Shown: piece by piece, positions 1 to 11,394 of the stretch
How positions within the stretch are numbered: position 1 is the stretch's first letter
Layout of the letters: each line of letters starts with the position of its first letter
Source of the DNA: Dicyema japonicum
Taxonomy: Eukaryota; Dicyemida; Rhombozoa; Dicyemidae
Assembly (NCBI GenBank): GCA_011109175.1
Contig: RDEW01000003.1
Location: forward strand, 310,001 to 374,000
Direction of reading: 5' to 3'
DNA: 64,000 nt
The notes under the pieces: generated by a model
What the model was told of the DNA's origin: nothing
Database searches by the model: none
Seen by the model: only the letters and a program-made list of their open reading frames with translations
Position numbers and translations under genes: made by a program

Positions 1-2
1 AC

Positions 3-176
3 TTGGTACTCTTTGACGTGCAAGTTGAGGCGAGACATGGAGTATTGGTGCCTATCCAGGAAAAGGTTGAGGCTGAATGTCAAACCGAGGAGGTCTCTGA
101 ATTAGGAATGCACGTTAACAAAGATACGGCCATTCGGATAATGGAAGAAGGGCTTGCTAAGCAACTAATAAATTAA
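3..176 (+). other. 3' end of an ORF, probably repeat-derived
   Basis: An open frame enters from the left edge and ends at TAA 174-176, giving 57 residues with the run VQVEARHGVLV. A diverged copy (MQVEARHRVSV) lies at about 52840-52960, so this is more likely part of a dispersed repeat than a unique gene. No family recognised. Bases 177-540 are AT-rich with no gene seen. Confidence 0.3.
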
Positions 177-539
177 TTAGCTATGATTATCAAATTCGTT
201 TGATTAATAAATCAATCAAAAATTAATTTTATCTCGTGATTTATGTCAATTTAAATTTTATAATTATATTTTTATGAATTCTTTTTCATAAATTTTCAAA
301 AATAAATTCAAATATATTCCGACCTGGTCTTGAACTTCCCAACATTTCAGGCCATTTTAAAAAATTTGGAGCTCCAACAGTGTCCGGCTGTAATTATATT
401 CTCAGTTCTTTGCATTATGACTGAAATTCAATTTTTGCTAAAATTTCGTTGAGTTTAGAAAAACATCTATGAAATGAAATTACTCCAAAGACCAAAGGTA
501 AAACCCACTAATACCGTGAACCTGAGGAGTTCCAATAGA

Positions 540-760
540 GTCCTCATTCAAGCACAGTGATCCAGTGGACATTGTCCGGGAAGCTGAGGTCGAAACTAAA
601 ACTCGTCGCCAGGGAGTGAAATAGTCTCCCAGTGGAATGAAAAGATAGATCCTTTTGAATGTCGGTTAGGGATTGGGCGTCTCCTGAGTAAGGTGGATCA
701 GATGGCTCCACTAGAGGGAAGAAAGATAATTCTTCAAAACCCCACCACGAAACCAATAAA
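540..760 (-). repeat. SINE family A copy
   Basis: Read on the minus strand this carries the family A body: a GATCCACCTTACTCAGGAGA-type block, then a GGGAGAC...CTCCCTGGCGACGAGTT block, then GGATCACTGTGCTTG. The same blocks recur near 5.6, 6.5, 11.5, 25.3, 44.8 and 63.9 kb. Its minus-strand open frame is a by-product of the repeat. Confidence 0.7.
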
Positions 761-859
761 ATTATGGATTGCTTTTATTTTTATAGAATAAAAAATTTTC
801 CGATTATAAGCAAATAAATTTTTAATTGAATTTCTAATAACAAATAATAGTCCTTTCTC

Positions 860-1140
860 ATAAGGGGGTAAATGTTTCTATTAGTGAACTTCCACTTGGC
901 AAGACACGAATTTATTTTTAAGCGTGAAAGGACAATTATGCTTATTAATCGTAGGAAGGGGGTTAAGGCATGTTCTTCACTTCCTTTCCTTCAGTTGTGT
1001 GCGAGTTTCTTTAGACAATCCAGTTCCACTGTGAGATATCGCTAATTACGGTGTTACTTATAAATCCAGGAGGCATTGTAGATCGATTGAACGTTCAGCC
1101 TAGATGAACAGAGACTCGAACCTTTAAACAGCTGGCACTT
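860..1140 (-). repeat. SINE family B copy
   Basis: Minus-strand copy of the family typed by CGCATCTACGATG, GACGCCGTCATCAGTGG and an AATAAAGTGTG tail (intact copies at 29632 and 62400). This copy is diverged. Bases 1141-1730 are AT-rich; a 68-aa open frame there has no recognisable features. Confidence 0.5.
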
Positions 1141-1730
1141 ATGGCAGTTCGGGGCTTATTAGATGGAATAATTTATTGCAAAAAATATGAAAGGCTATAT
1201 AATACAATTAAACCTCAAATTAATTGTTCAGGATTTATTGATAAATTATTATTATTATTAAAAATAATTAAATTAATTTTTTTAACTTCGCTAATTTTGA
1301 GTAAAATATACGCAGAAGCGTTAAATCGGCCATTAAATTTCCACTAAGTTGTCGATATTTTAAATATCTAGCAACGAAAAAATATTAATAAATGTCGTCT
1401 TCCAAGATAAATGAGTCCGATAACTCCATCGGATGTAGAAAAGCATCGATTAACGTTAACTCAACCTCTTTAATTTAGATACTTGAGTTCAACATCTACA
1501 ATTGGCCCAATGAATGCTGGGACTCTGAGCGGAACCTCGGCTGGCTTAAAATGTCAAAGTATGCAGAGTCCCTGGGAATAGTCAAGTCATTATTATTCCT
1601 ATTTAAGGGCACCTGGGCATTTAAATTTGAGAGAAATAAGAAAAATTATAAACAAGCGCTTTGATTCTCTCGAAAATATTATTTTTTGAAAAACGTGGGA
1701 CGAAACTTCACTGCAGTATAGATTGGCCTG

Positions 1731-3442
1731 ATGATTAAGATTCAAAGAGAACAGGAAGGGGAGTTCAGACTGAAGCACTTTGTAAATAAATCCATGTTCT
1801 CAAATGAGCTGTTTATACTCCAAACCACCGGCCACCTTAAACCACTAGAATACAGAAAACAGATCGAAGATGGTTTGTGTTTTACTTCTCGAAATTATAC
1901 CTCCACTAAATTCGTAGGGAGTCCCAGACACTTGAGAACCCCCGTAAGAGTCATTCAGGAAAATTCCTCATCTTTCCAAAAAAGGCAGGATACTCCAATC
2001 AAAAATATAACTAGAGAATATCCCCCTCTAAAAGGGAGGTCAAAGAAACGGCTCTCATCCCCAGATAATAACACCTTAACACAAATAAATGGAATCGAGA
2101 CTGACGAGTCTTCCAGTGAAGAGTACTTCTTTGCCAATTTTAGACAAACTGGCTTTGCTCAATCAAAGAGGGCAAACAGAGGAGTTCACTATTCCAGAGA
2201 TATCAAAGGGGAGTCAAACTCTAAGAATAAAGTAATATGGTTGCTCTAAAAGAAAACGCAGATAGATTTTGATGACCTGAGGATTAATGACCCTTACTTC
2301 GGAGCCATGAAAAAAGATGAGACTTTGAAGCGACAGCAAAGAAAAAATAAAAGTTTTAGTCAAAATTTCAATGATAAAGGATCCAACAAAGAATTTGACA
2401 GCTTGAAGTTTCGTCAGTCAACTGGGGATTTAGAAGGTGGAAATTTCGTGAATTTAAAACATTGGGGCTACAGCGGCGAAGACGAGAACGAAGAAAATCA
2501 GGAAGAGTCTGACGAAGACCGAAAGCGACAAAAAGAGTCCGAAGAGGAGGGAAGAACGCAAAGCGATTCCGAAGACACGGAAAATTACGATAAATTAAAA
2601 GATCTACGAAAATCATACAAAAATGTCAGATCACTGAGGAACACAACTTCTCAAAATAAAGTCGAGGACCAGAGAAATTCAACCAATTTCAATAAATCAG
2701 TAAGAAATGAACCATTCTACGACGACTCACAGACATCGAACGAATATGGTGAAATCACTAAAAGCAACCCACGTGTCATTATGGAGAAAAAATTGGAGAG
2801 CTTGTTAGAGGATAATTCAGTAAATTCGAAGAAAAACAAACTTCTAAAGGATTTGTTGTCGTGTCTGAAACAGGGGGGTAGTTTAGTATTTGAATGATAT
2901 AGTGACCCCGAGTAATGAACTTCTCGTCGCTCTCAACAGGATGGGGATCGCTGATTTGTACAAATATAGGCAAGTGAAAGATGGGGGAACTCACTGGCAA
3001 AAAATGTACGAAAAAGAATGTGAGGAAACTAAAAATTTAAAATATTACATTCGAAGACTGAATGATCAGTTTGTCTCCAAAAATTACTCCAAGAAGTTCA
3101 ACCAAAAAAGAACTAACTTTAACTCACATCCCCCATCTGACAAGGTTGGAATTCCAAATAACTTTAGATGAACTACTTAATTTCCATCAGAATTCTTAAA
3201 GATGAGATCGAGGAACTAAAAAGGAGGATCCGTGGAGTGAGTGTTTCTGTGAAGGAAGAACAAATCGTAAGATTACCATTCATGACCGATAGAAAAAGAA
3301 AGAAGTCGAAAATCTGGTACCTCATTATAGATTGGATCGGAACAATTTGAATGCAGAGTTAGTTGGCCTCCGAAAGAGGTGCCAACGGGCGCAAATGAAG
3401 AGTGCCTTTAATAAATGCGAGTTGGAGCCCAGTATTAACTAG
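1731..3442 (+). CDS. Unknown acidic coiled-coil protein, five exons
   Basis: Not recognised. Exons 1731-2231, 2253-2877, 2903-3144, 3168-3266 and 3293-3442 join into one frame of about 538 aa. Introns are 21 (or 30), 25, 23 and 26 nt, all GT...AG. The first intron has two in-frame acceptors 9 nt apart (2252 or 2261). The N-terminal third is basic and serine-rich. The middle has a very acidic Glu/Asp/Ser tract (around residues 230-270). The C-terminal 150 residues are charged and helical, likely coiled coil, with WQKMYEKE. The ATG at 1731 is the first after an in-frame stop, though an upstream exon cannot be excluded. Each splice restores the same frame and removes a stop, the main evidence that the gene is real. 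A structural or cytoskeletal role is possible but not shown. Confidence 0.6.
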
Positions 3443-3464
3443 TTACTTATTAGTACTAAAGTTT

Positions 3465-3790
3465 ATTATTATTAACCCCCGGATACACGTGGTAGAAGTT
3501 AGCAGTTAACTAATTAAGTGTATCCAGTTCACACTGTCACAGAGACAGTCCTTCCAATGTCATACAAGTCCATCCAGAACCAGTATAAACGTCCATTCCT
3601 TGCAGTTTTGGGAACCCCTTCAGTGGAGTAGGGGAGAAAAAATGATCTTTTTATATCCCACCCTGGTACTGAGCGCCATCTGAGACAAGTGGATCACATG
3701 ACGCCACTGTATTCGAAAAGAGAAGAGGAGACAAACAAACTTCTTCAATCAAGTAGCCACAGCACCACGCTAAAGTTGGCACCACGGGTT
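3465..3790 (-). repeat. SINE family C copy
   Basis: Minus-strand copy with the family C tail (GGATACACTTAATTAGTT type), the GATCCACTTGTCTCAGATGGCG block and a degenerate tRNA-like head near 3740-3785. Confidence 0.6.
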
Positions 3791-3829
3791 GGAACTGGTG
3801 GGAAGTTACTAAAGTTTCGATATATTTAA

Positions 3830-4180
3830 TTTATTAATCCTGGACAATACAAGAAATATTTATTTAATTTATTTATTAATTTCAAAATAATTTTAAAATG
3901 GCTATCTGCCATTCAGAATGTTCCTCGCCTATCTTTTTGCCGAGATTGATAACTTGCTGGGTGATGAGGCAGTGAGAATAGCCGATTTACTCCCGTGCAG
4001 GTTGAGCGTGGGCTAGTCTCAACGTGACTTACTATTAAAATGATAAAATCCCCAAAACCGTGGTTTTCTCAGCAGTTTGAGTTTCCCCAAAACGATGTCG
4101 GACTGTATAACGATGGTCTTAAATTTGATTCTTTTACTGGCTATTTGGTTGAAGGTTTCCCCAAATTTCTCTTCTTTTGT
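3830..4180. other. Stretch without a recognised gene
   Basis: AT-rich start, then a 38-codon open frame on the plus strand (about 3897-4012) with RMFLAYLFAEIDNLLGDEA. It has no start, no convincing splice partners and no recognised family. It may be retroelement debris. Confidence 0.3.
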
Positions 4181-4640
4181 TTGATCCTTGTCTAGATCAC
4201 GGCCAATACCATGATTAAACGAAGATCACTAGCTCTCTACAACATTGGATTGGAAGGGCTAGCTTGTTCCAGGCTTTTCTGTTCTTAGCCAGATCCCTCA
4301 GTGTGTCCAGGTCGTCCACCAGATGGCAATGTTTTCTTTACGGTTTTCAGATCGTTTTGTAAAACGACCGAGAGGGTTGTTCTTGGTCTTCCACGAAAAT
4401 CTCTTCATGGGAGGAGGAGTAATCTTGCAACAGACTTGTTTGTGATATTATAAAGTCTACTAGCCCTTCTGGGCTTATTTTGCCTCTCACGATTGCAACA
4501 GAGGTCAACTGGAAAAGTCACCGAGTCTCACATCATCGTGGCTTTTTAGTGTAGCCAGGCATCCCAGCTTCTTTAAAAAAACGTAGTTTTAGTAACCGTA
4601 ATGTTAATTCGGCTATCAGAGGATTTTTTCATTTAATGCC
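4180..4640 (-). mobile_element. Remnant of non-LTR retrotransposon C-terminus
   Basis: The minus strand encodes a decayed FRGRPRTTLSVVL-like segment (the F-R-G-R-P-R motif also seen at 17.4 and 30.7 kb), typical of the region after the RT domain. Frames are broken. Bases 4640-5090 hold nothing recognisable. Confidence 0.5.
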
Positions 4641-5089
4641 AGAGGCTTGACCGATATTTCCAAACGAATAATCTTATGGCAGGAATAATTACAGTGCTAA
4701 TGTCGGATGCGAAAGCCAATTTCGCATGCGGCACATGTGGGAACGTAGTACACTTGTCATTTGTTCATATGAAAGTGAAAATAATAGTGCACGTGTTGAT
4801 GAGGATCCATATACTCTATTTTCTAATTCATTAAATGCACTTGTTTTAATAATTAATAGCTTTATTGGTACACCATTCGCACTGTAAGTGGCTTTGATTT
4901 GAAATATTAACGATATTTTGGATTATGGGAGTTTCATGGTTTCCTTGATTAATTTTTGACATTTAATTTTTAATAATAAAGTGGTGCAATGTTGGCTATG
5001 TCTGACTGTACAATGGATGCGGTTTAATTTGATGGAAACTCTACTTTGATTAGAATGTAAATATTCTGAGAATTTCCTAGATCTGAGTC

Positions 5090-5461
5090 ACCTAGGCTGT
5101 GACTTGTTCTTTAATACTGCTGGGGCGAATCGCAACCACGGTAATTCTGCCGAGAGGTGTTGACCACTTGGCAACAGGGTATGGTCGAATGTTGAGCAGT
5201 GACAACTTACGACGGCATAAATTAGTAGTGGGACGTATACATCTGCATCTTTTACGGAAATACGGAATAAAGCAGTCAAAGATGTTAAAACCCAACTCCT
5301 CCTCTCATGTAAGACGTTTTTCACAAGACGCAGTCACTAATGAGGCTGTGGAGATTCGAGATGGAATAGCTTATCGCCCCTTCATAATAACTGTCACTAT
5401 TCCTTGCAAATTGTCATGGGAAATGTGTTCTCGAATTTTGAGAGAAACCGCACATAATTAA
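5090..5461. other. Overlapping open frames, unresolved
   Basis: Open frames of 120 aa (+), 78 aa (-) and 67 aa (-) overlap. About 35 bp (5115-5150) are nearly repeated at 6150-6185 inside a retrotransposon 3' remnant. Two base differences there are silent or conservative in the minus frame ITVVAI. This favours retroelement sequence over a host gene. Confidence 0.25.
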
Positions 5462-5569
5462 AAAATACAGTAAATTTTCTCGAATCCTGCATTTGGACTT
5501 TCAAAAATGGCGAATTCGAAAAGATTCAATGATTTTTGTGTAATGTATGAACCAGGGTTTTAAAAAATC

Positions 5570-5810
5570 TCGTGACGCCATCTGGTGCTACATGGATAGT
5601 TTGTCAAATTTATTTTCCTTCCTTCCGATGGCGTCACTGGATCCACCTTACTGAGGAGGCGCCCAATACCTGGCCGGCATCAAGAAAGTTCCATCAATTC
5701 TTCCCCAGGGACAACGTCGTTACCTGGTGACAAGTTCTGGAATGCTGGAACGAGTAAGGATCGAGGAGTTAGTTAGTTTGGTTACTCTTGGTCTTTGGAA
5801 ATAATTTTAA
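5570..5810 (+). repeat. SINE family A copy
   Basis: Plus-strand copy containing GGATCCACCTTACTGAGGAG, GTTACCTGGTGACAAGTTCT and a tail GTTAGTTTGGTTACTCTTGG. It ends in an AT-rich run. Confidence 0.65.
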
Positions 5811-5899
5811 TTTTTTAATCAGAATTTCGTCAATTTTACATTTTTGAAATAACATCACGACTGATTTAGCAAAAAATATTAATTTAAAATTAAATGTAT

Positions 5900-6190
5900 T
5901 GAACCAGAAAACCACATTCAAAGCTAGAATAAAAAATTCAGGTGATACCGGACTCCTTCAGCAATCTTTGCATGCTCGGACTTGAAGGAAGTGCCATCCA
6001 GAGGGAACCCTTCGGGATGGTTGTTGACTAATGGTCCTTTTGGGTATAATTTAGGATTATATCTGGCTCCAGCAGAAATGGTGTACCGCACGTTGACAAT
6101 TCAAGCTCTAAGCCATAAGGGAAGAGGAGGAACAGAAGAAACAAGCAAAAAATCTGGGGCAAATCGCAACCACAGTAATTCTGCAAAATA
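5900..6190 (-). mobile_element. 3' end of an RT-encoding retrotransposon
   Basis: The minus-strand frame (RYNPKLYPKGPLVNN...) ends in a segment CCTGAATTTT...GGTTTTCTGGTT that closely matches the 3' end of the RT remnant at about 40090-40150. That match assigns the stretch to the same element family. The plus-strand 69-aa open frame here is a shadow. Confidence 0.45.
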
Positions 6191-6469
6191 ATAAATGTTT
6201 TTATTACATTTTTAATATTTCTCCAATTCGCTGAGTTTTACGAGGAACATACGCTTTTGCTTTAACCATTGACGTCATAGAACCCAACGTAGATTCTATC
6301 AGCAATCCCCGGTGTTTCAGTTATATAAGTTATTTGATACTAAAATATCCAACAGTTTTGTGCGATCTTAATCATTCGCTTTGGCCTGGAGTCTCCCTTC
6401 ACGTTAGACGATAACATTTTCAACAAATTTAATTTATTAACCCCGGGAAATAAGAGTATATTCTTTGTT

Positions 6470-6780
6470 TATTCTCATGTCACGTGCAAACCGCGTGGCA
6501 TCATGTGGTGCTATGTGGCTAATCGGTTGAAAAATTCTCTTTCTTCCTTCTGATGGTGTCATTGGATCCTCCTTACTGAGGAGACGCCCAATGGCAGCAT
6601 TCAAAAAGATTAAACTATTCATTCCACTGGGAGACGATTTCGTTTCCTGGCGGCGAGTTCTGGAATCGACCTCAGCTCCATTGACAACGTCTTGTTTTCG
6701 GGTGAAGGTTCTGTTGAAACGCGTCAAAATAGAGGAATCAGTCAGTTTGGTTCTACTCTTGGTATTTTTAATAATCAAAA
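6470..6780 (+). repeat. SINE family A copy with full tail
   Basis: Plus-strand copy starting at a TGTGGTGCTATGTGGCTAAT head. It runs through the GATCCTCCTTACTGAGGAGA and CTGGCGGCGAGTTCTGG blocks to the tail GTCAGTTTGGTTCTACTCTT. One of the best examples for a consensus. Confidence 0.7.
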
Positions 6781-6789
6781 TTTTGACCA

Positions 6790-7300
6790 TTTTTGACTTT
6801 ATGACAAATTTGTCTAGAAAAAGTTTTTTTACTACAATAATAAAAATTTTTACTGAATGCGGAAGGAGATTTCTTCAAATAGCAGTATATACATGGAGAA
6901 ATGTGTTTATTAAATTTTTTACAATAATATTCAACAACTTTAAAACAACTCCCCATTCTGACTTTAAATACTTCTGCAATAATCAACTTATGCAAAAAAA
7001 TCATATTCGAGTAAGCATTAGTGATCTCATTGACACTGGAGTCGGTAGATGAATGAGAAAATCAGATATTTTTACAGTAGCACCTGTGAAATAGTAATAA
7101 AATGATAGACCTAAATATTTATTAGACGCAAGATTCAGTAAAAGCTGTTGTTAGAAAATTCGTGAGTTGATAGAAAAATCGCCAGGATATTTTCTAATAG
7201 CAGTCTACCTTTTCAATGACCTTCATGATTGAACGTGACATAACAGTGATGACATTTTAGTATTTTATTCAAAAACACAAAAAATTAAAAAAAATAAAAA
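6790..7300. repeat. Dispersed repeat D, uninterrupted copy
   Basis: Shares long similarity with the interrupted copy at 29340-31080, including ACTTATGCAAA-AAATCATATTCGA and CAGATATTTTTACAGTAGCA...AATGATAGACC. It serves as the empty site for two insertions there. No coding function seen. Bases 7300-7490 are AT-rich with nothing recognised. Confidence 0.65.
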
Positions 7301-7516
7301 TTTTACTTCTCATTCCAGATATGATCTGATTTCCAGCCTAATGTGAGCGGATGATGTCGCATCCTTCTCCTTTCCTGCGTAGACTTTGAGGAAAATCATT
7401 GACCAAATTTGATTAATTTTAAATAATCTTAAAAACAAAAAAAATAAAAAAATCTAAAAAGAAACATTTTTAAATATATAAAAAATTATTATTAATTTTT
7501 CCCGGGAGAGTGAATG

Positions 7517-8468
7517 GAATAGTACAGAGGTTGTCAAACGGTGTGCCGCAAGACAATTTTTAGTGTGCCGCCTGCCAAATACAAATTTGAATAAATTTAT
7601 ATACATTTTTGACCTAATTAATTTAAAAAGATAAACGAATTAAAATAATTACTAAAATTAAAATAATTATTTTTTATTATACATTAAATGACATTTACAT
7701 TGGTTAACCATTATTTATTAATTTTTTAATAACGTGCGCATCAACGTGCTTATGGGTAAATCAGTTCGTCGTTCTTATAAAGATTCTTATTTGTCATTTG
7801 GATGTATATGCAAAGATAAAAATAAACTACCTCAATGTCTAATTTGCATGGATTTTTGGCAAGTGATGCTATGGTTTCTAGCAAACTAAAGAGACATTTT
7901 ACTTCCAAGCATCCGGACTATTCCGAAAAATCTGTGGATTATTTTATCCATTTGAAAAAAACAACTTAAGTATTATTTGGTTTTTACTATGAATCGTAGA
8001 TCTAGTCAAATGATGTTCAGTGAAACTTTTTTAAACACAAAGGAATCATTGAAATGTTCATACCTGATCTCAGAAGTGATAGCAAAACAACTAAAACCTC
8101 ACAATATTGGCAAAAACTTGATAATCCCTGCTTGTCGTATTATTGCTCGGACTATGTTTGGTCATAAATATGAACAAAAAATAATGAAGATACCTTTGTC
8201 AGATAACACTGTTTCTCGTCGGATTTGTGCTGAAATGCGAGTGCCTTTGTTAACCATTCGACCTGATATTGATGATATATGCAAAAACAATAATAATTAA
8301 GAATTCATTTTTTATTAATAAAAGTTTGGGCATTAAATTACCAATTTTTGTACTTAGTTTTACACATCTTAAAAAATTAATTTTTTTATTTTTTAATGTG
8401 TGCCGTGGATTATTTTTTTTACGATTAGTGTGCCGCGGGAATTATTTTTGAAAAGCTCTGGAATAGTA
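7517..8468 (+). mobile_element. Complete hAT-type DNA transposon with 8-bp TSD
   Basis: The element spans 7525-8460, flanked by identical 8-bp duplications GAATAGTA at 7517-7524 and 8461-8468. Terminal inverted repeats start CAGAGGTTGTCAAA (left) and CAGAGCTTTTCAAA (right, read inward), followed by GTGTGCCGC motifs at both ends. Inside, a BED-like zinc-finger segment (about 7760-7970: LPQCLICMDF then KLKRHFTSKHPDY) is broken by one frame change. An open frame at 7977-8300 carries NIGKNLIIPA and KIPLSDNTVSRRI, typical of ZBED/SCAND3-like hAT transposases. The DDE core is missing, so this is an internally deleted, non-autonomous copy. The intact TSD suggests a fairly recent insertion. Confidence 0.85.
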
Positions 8469-8625
8469 TTTCCCTTGACAACTGTCGTAAAAATCCTTTG
8501 GAACAACCATTTCACTTCTCGACGATCCTCAGTCACTTAATAAATGTTTGACCCAAGAATGAGACCATCTTGGGACCGAAGACTCAAATCGTCTCGACGA
8601 CACCGGGTTGCGCATGGAATCCCCT
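8469..8625 (-). mobile_element. REL-retrotransposon 3' fragment, host of the hAT insertion
   Basis: The minus strand decodes to REVKWLFQRIFTTVVKGNTI, matching the C-terminal end of the REL family (WLFQRISLAVVRGNSH at 30.35 kb). Its continuation lies across the hAT element at 7490-7516, so the hAT inserted into this older fragment. Confidence 0.6.
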
Positions 8626-8707
8626 GTTGTACTTTCTTATCTTAAAGTTTCAAATCCTCGTTAAGACAACAAGAAAATTTTGTTAGCATTAAAATATTAA
8701 TATTACG

Positions 8708-9191
8708 TCATAAGAGTCCGTTCATATATTGAAGGAACAACCCATCATGTCTATATGTAGTGGAGGTTTGGCAGATGTCCCAGTCATGTAAAACCCCATA
8801 CCGGTATAAGGGAACAATTGTGGCCAATCCCAAAGCCGCGGCAGTCCCGAACATATTTGATCGATAGAAGGTCCCAAGGATAGTTCCCGCGACTAATCCT
8901 CCAGGAACAAGACAGAAGAGATTATCCTCCCCAGTAATATAGCGGGTCATAGCAGTGGTCGCTACAAATGCGGCAGTGGCAGCCATTGCGCAAACAATGT
9001 GGAGGAACACGTAACCATAAACAGCTCGATTAGTCGAGGCCTTCAGTTTTCCAACAGCGTCATAGGCTCCTACGATAAGTCCTAGTAAGTAATGAGCAAT
9101 GATTACCTAATCGGCAAGTTACACTGGAAAGGGAATAAAATTTGTTTATTAAATTCTCGTTTGTTGGCGTATCAAAGTAGTTGTAACTCAT
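8708..9191 (-). CDS. NDUFA11: NDUFA11 (complex I subunit B14.7)
   Basis: Tim17-family membrane subunit of mitochondrial NADH:ubiquinone oxidoreductase. Exon 1 is 9123-9191 (MSYNYFDTPTNENL...) and exon 2 is 8708-9106, giving 155 aa (human about 141). The order N-terminal Y-[FW]-D-x-P segment, first hydrophobic helix (VIIAHYLLGLIVGAYDA), two further helices and the Gly-rich LVPGGLVAGTILGTFY stretch matches NDUFA11. The intron that keeps all of helix 1 is only 16 nt (9107-9122). An alternative 43-nt intron (9080-9122 region plus one base) would drop part of the helix. An in-frame upstream ATG at 9260 would add 23 residues unlike the family, so 9191 is preferred. TIM17/23-type translocase is the alternative but fits less well. 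Confidence 0.72.
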
Positions 9192-9261
9192 AAATTGCTT
9201 GACATCATTCCTCCTAAAGAAAAAATAGACTTTTTGGCCGATGAAGTCACTCAAATACATG

Positions 9262-9960
9262 ACTACAAATTAAAATAATATAAAATTTAAATAAATTAAT
9301 TTTATGAAAGTAAAATATAAATAAAATATAAATAAGATTAGTTCTCATCACTCATAGAAAGGATTTTTATTAAAAAATGACGAATCAGAAAATATGACCA
9401 GGAATTCCTGAAATTCTGCAAAAAAACCGGGAAATCCATTTTGGGGAAAGCTTACATATGCGGCGGGATCTCGACCAGTCTTCAAAAATTACTCTTGTTC
9501 TTGTGCATAAATTCGAGAAGATACTTTCGGATGACGATGAGATGGCTTGTGGATCACTCTAGAAAGTCTATGACTCATTAGTTGAGATCAATTAAGTCGT
9601 TGGCTTTGATATCTTCTTTCTTGGTGATCTTTGGATTTTCTAAATAAATAGTCAGCAGCATCTTCTTCATTTTTTGAGATATTAAGTTATCCAACCTCAT
9701 ACAAGTCGGCTGAGATCACATAGGTATAAAAATCATGTAAAAATACAAAGATTCCAATTTTTGACTTGTTAAATGAGAAATTTCCTAGTTAGTGCTTATC
9801 TTAGGGAGAAAGTTGACAGTTCAATTTAACGAGAATGGGAGATCGGCTTATTTTAAAAAGGAGTTAATATAATTCATGATGTGAACTCATCTAACTGGTC
9901 TTGTTTCCTTTAACATACTTGTTTTTTTGCCAGCCTCCACTAAAAGCCACTCTACCGTAT
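9262..9960. other. Gene-poor stretch with one short minus-strand ORF
   Basis: Mostly AT-rich. On the minus strand 9578-9700 encodes a 40-aa open frame (MRLDNLISQKMKK...KANDLIDLN). An overlapping frame (EDAADYLFRKSKDH) also looks protein-like. Neither has clear splice partners. Possibly part of an undetected multi-exon gene. Confidence 0.3.
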
Positions 9961-10325
9961 TTATATTCGTTCTTTAGTAACCTTGGATATACCGGAAAGA
10001 GGTTAAGAACTATTAAACGCCCAATTAAGGTATACCCAGTTCCCACGGTCAAAGCGGGACGCCTCCTTTCCTAGCACCACGTCCAAAATGAGAACCCCTA
10101 CAGTGGAGAAAGATCCTTTCTGGATGCCGTCCAAAAATTAGGCGTCTCCAGAGACAGGTGGATCAACTGACGCCTCTTATGAATTGACGAAAGAACAGAG
10201 CAAAACTGAATCCATTGACCAGATCGGTAGTGGTGTGAATCGAACCCACAGCCAATAGCGACTCAAGCAACAGCACCTTGCTACCGTATTTCAAACGTGC
10301 TCCTGGTTGGTTAAATTAGGCTTTT
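9960..10325 (-). repeat. SINE family C copy with tRNA-like head
   Basis: On the minus strand the head (10325 downward) has a pol III B box GGTTCGATTC and an A-box-like segment. The GATCCACCTGTCTCTGG block and the GGTATACCTTAATTGGG tail follow. tRNA-derived SINE. Confidence 0.65.
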
Positions 10326-10343
10326 ATAGCGTAATAAATAAAA

Positions 10344-11247
10344 TCAAACATATTTGAATCCAGTTAAACCGGGGAACCAGTAGTGAACTTCCTCAGCCTG
10401 CTCATCCAGCCAAACAATCCCCACATCAATAAATGAATTCTAAACCATCAAAAACCACAAGACAACTAATGTATGACAAACACGTGGTCTGCTCCATCCA
10501 CTACTCCTTATCAACTCCGATTCAGTCGTGTAACCCTTCTCCTAGAAAAAATAAAAAAAAATCTACGTGGGCCAACGAGAGGACTATATCATGGTCACAC
10601 GACAATTCCACACAAACAGACTGAACAAAGGCCACTCCATTCACCTCAATCAGTCTGAATCCATCCCCCAAAACAGCCACCTTTGAGATGGACGTCCTAA
10701 CATCGTTTCTGTAGTTAAGGGACTTAAATACTCGCTTATATGGTCCTGATGGGGACCTCGATGTGATATGAGTTTGTTAGTCAGCTCAGAGAGGCTCAAA
10801 ATTCCTAAAATTATCGCACGTGGTCACCTCCGTTGAATTTCTGAGAGACCAAGCATACTTCGATCACCTGAACTGCCAATTCGTAGTAAAAATCCCCAAA
10901 ATTTAGTATCTCTGACCAGAATCCCTTAGATGCTGAGAGATAAGTTAAAAAATACAGGCGAGGGGGTCAACTCCGATGACGGAACACATCTTCTGGAACT
11001 CGTTTCTTAGATTTGGCATTTTTCTGATTTTATGGGAATGCTTTTTGGCGTATTTTTCTAAATTTTCCTTAAAATTCTGCACGAGTTTTGTAAGCTGCGT
11101 GTTTACTAAAATTCTTACCTCAGTTATTTCGTTTTCCTTTATTTTTATGCTCTTCTCTTGAAATTTTCTCTTTTTTTAAAGATTAAATAATACTTTCATC
11201 AAATCATTGCCCTTTATTGCGGAAACTCCAACTTTTCTTCTGTTCAT
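10344..11247 (-). CDS. SNF8: SNF8 / VPS22, ESCRT-II subunit
   Basis: EAP30-type winged-helix subunit of ESCRT-II, which sorts ubiquitinated membrane proteins into multivesicular bodies. Eight exons on the minus strand: 11194-11247, 11119-11169, 10956-11094, 10828-10932, 10732-10804, 10567-10708, 10467-10541 and 10344-10439, giving 244 aa (human 258). Introns are 24, 24, 23, 23, 23, 25 and 27 nt, all GT...AG. Family landmarks in order: MNRRKVGVSAI N-terminus, FKENLEKYAKKHSHKIRK, MCSVIGVDPLAS, KGFWSEILNFGDFYYELAVQ, then two winged-helix segments ending VWLDEQAEEVHYWFPGL. No exon exceeds 50 codons, so ordinary ORF finding misses the gene. Identification is firm; the second intron boundary was chosen to match family length. 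Confidence 0.92.
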
Positions 11248-11394
11248 TCCACAATGACAAATATTTTTGAATTTATTATTTTTTTCTTATTTCTCATTTT
11301 TATAAATGCTTTTTAATAAAATTGATTAAATAGTTTTTGAACTTTATAACTTAATTTATTTAATAACCCATAATTTTTTTCAGCGAACGTCAAT

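Noticed and set aside
10976-11161. Plus-strand 61-aa hydrophobic open frame resembling a membrane protein
   Set aside because: Antisense of SNF8 exons, which are unambiguous in the minus strand.
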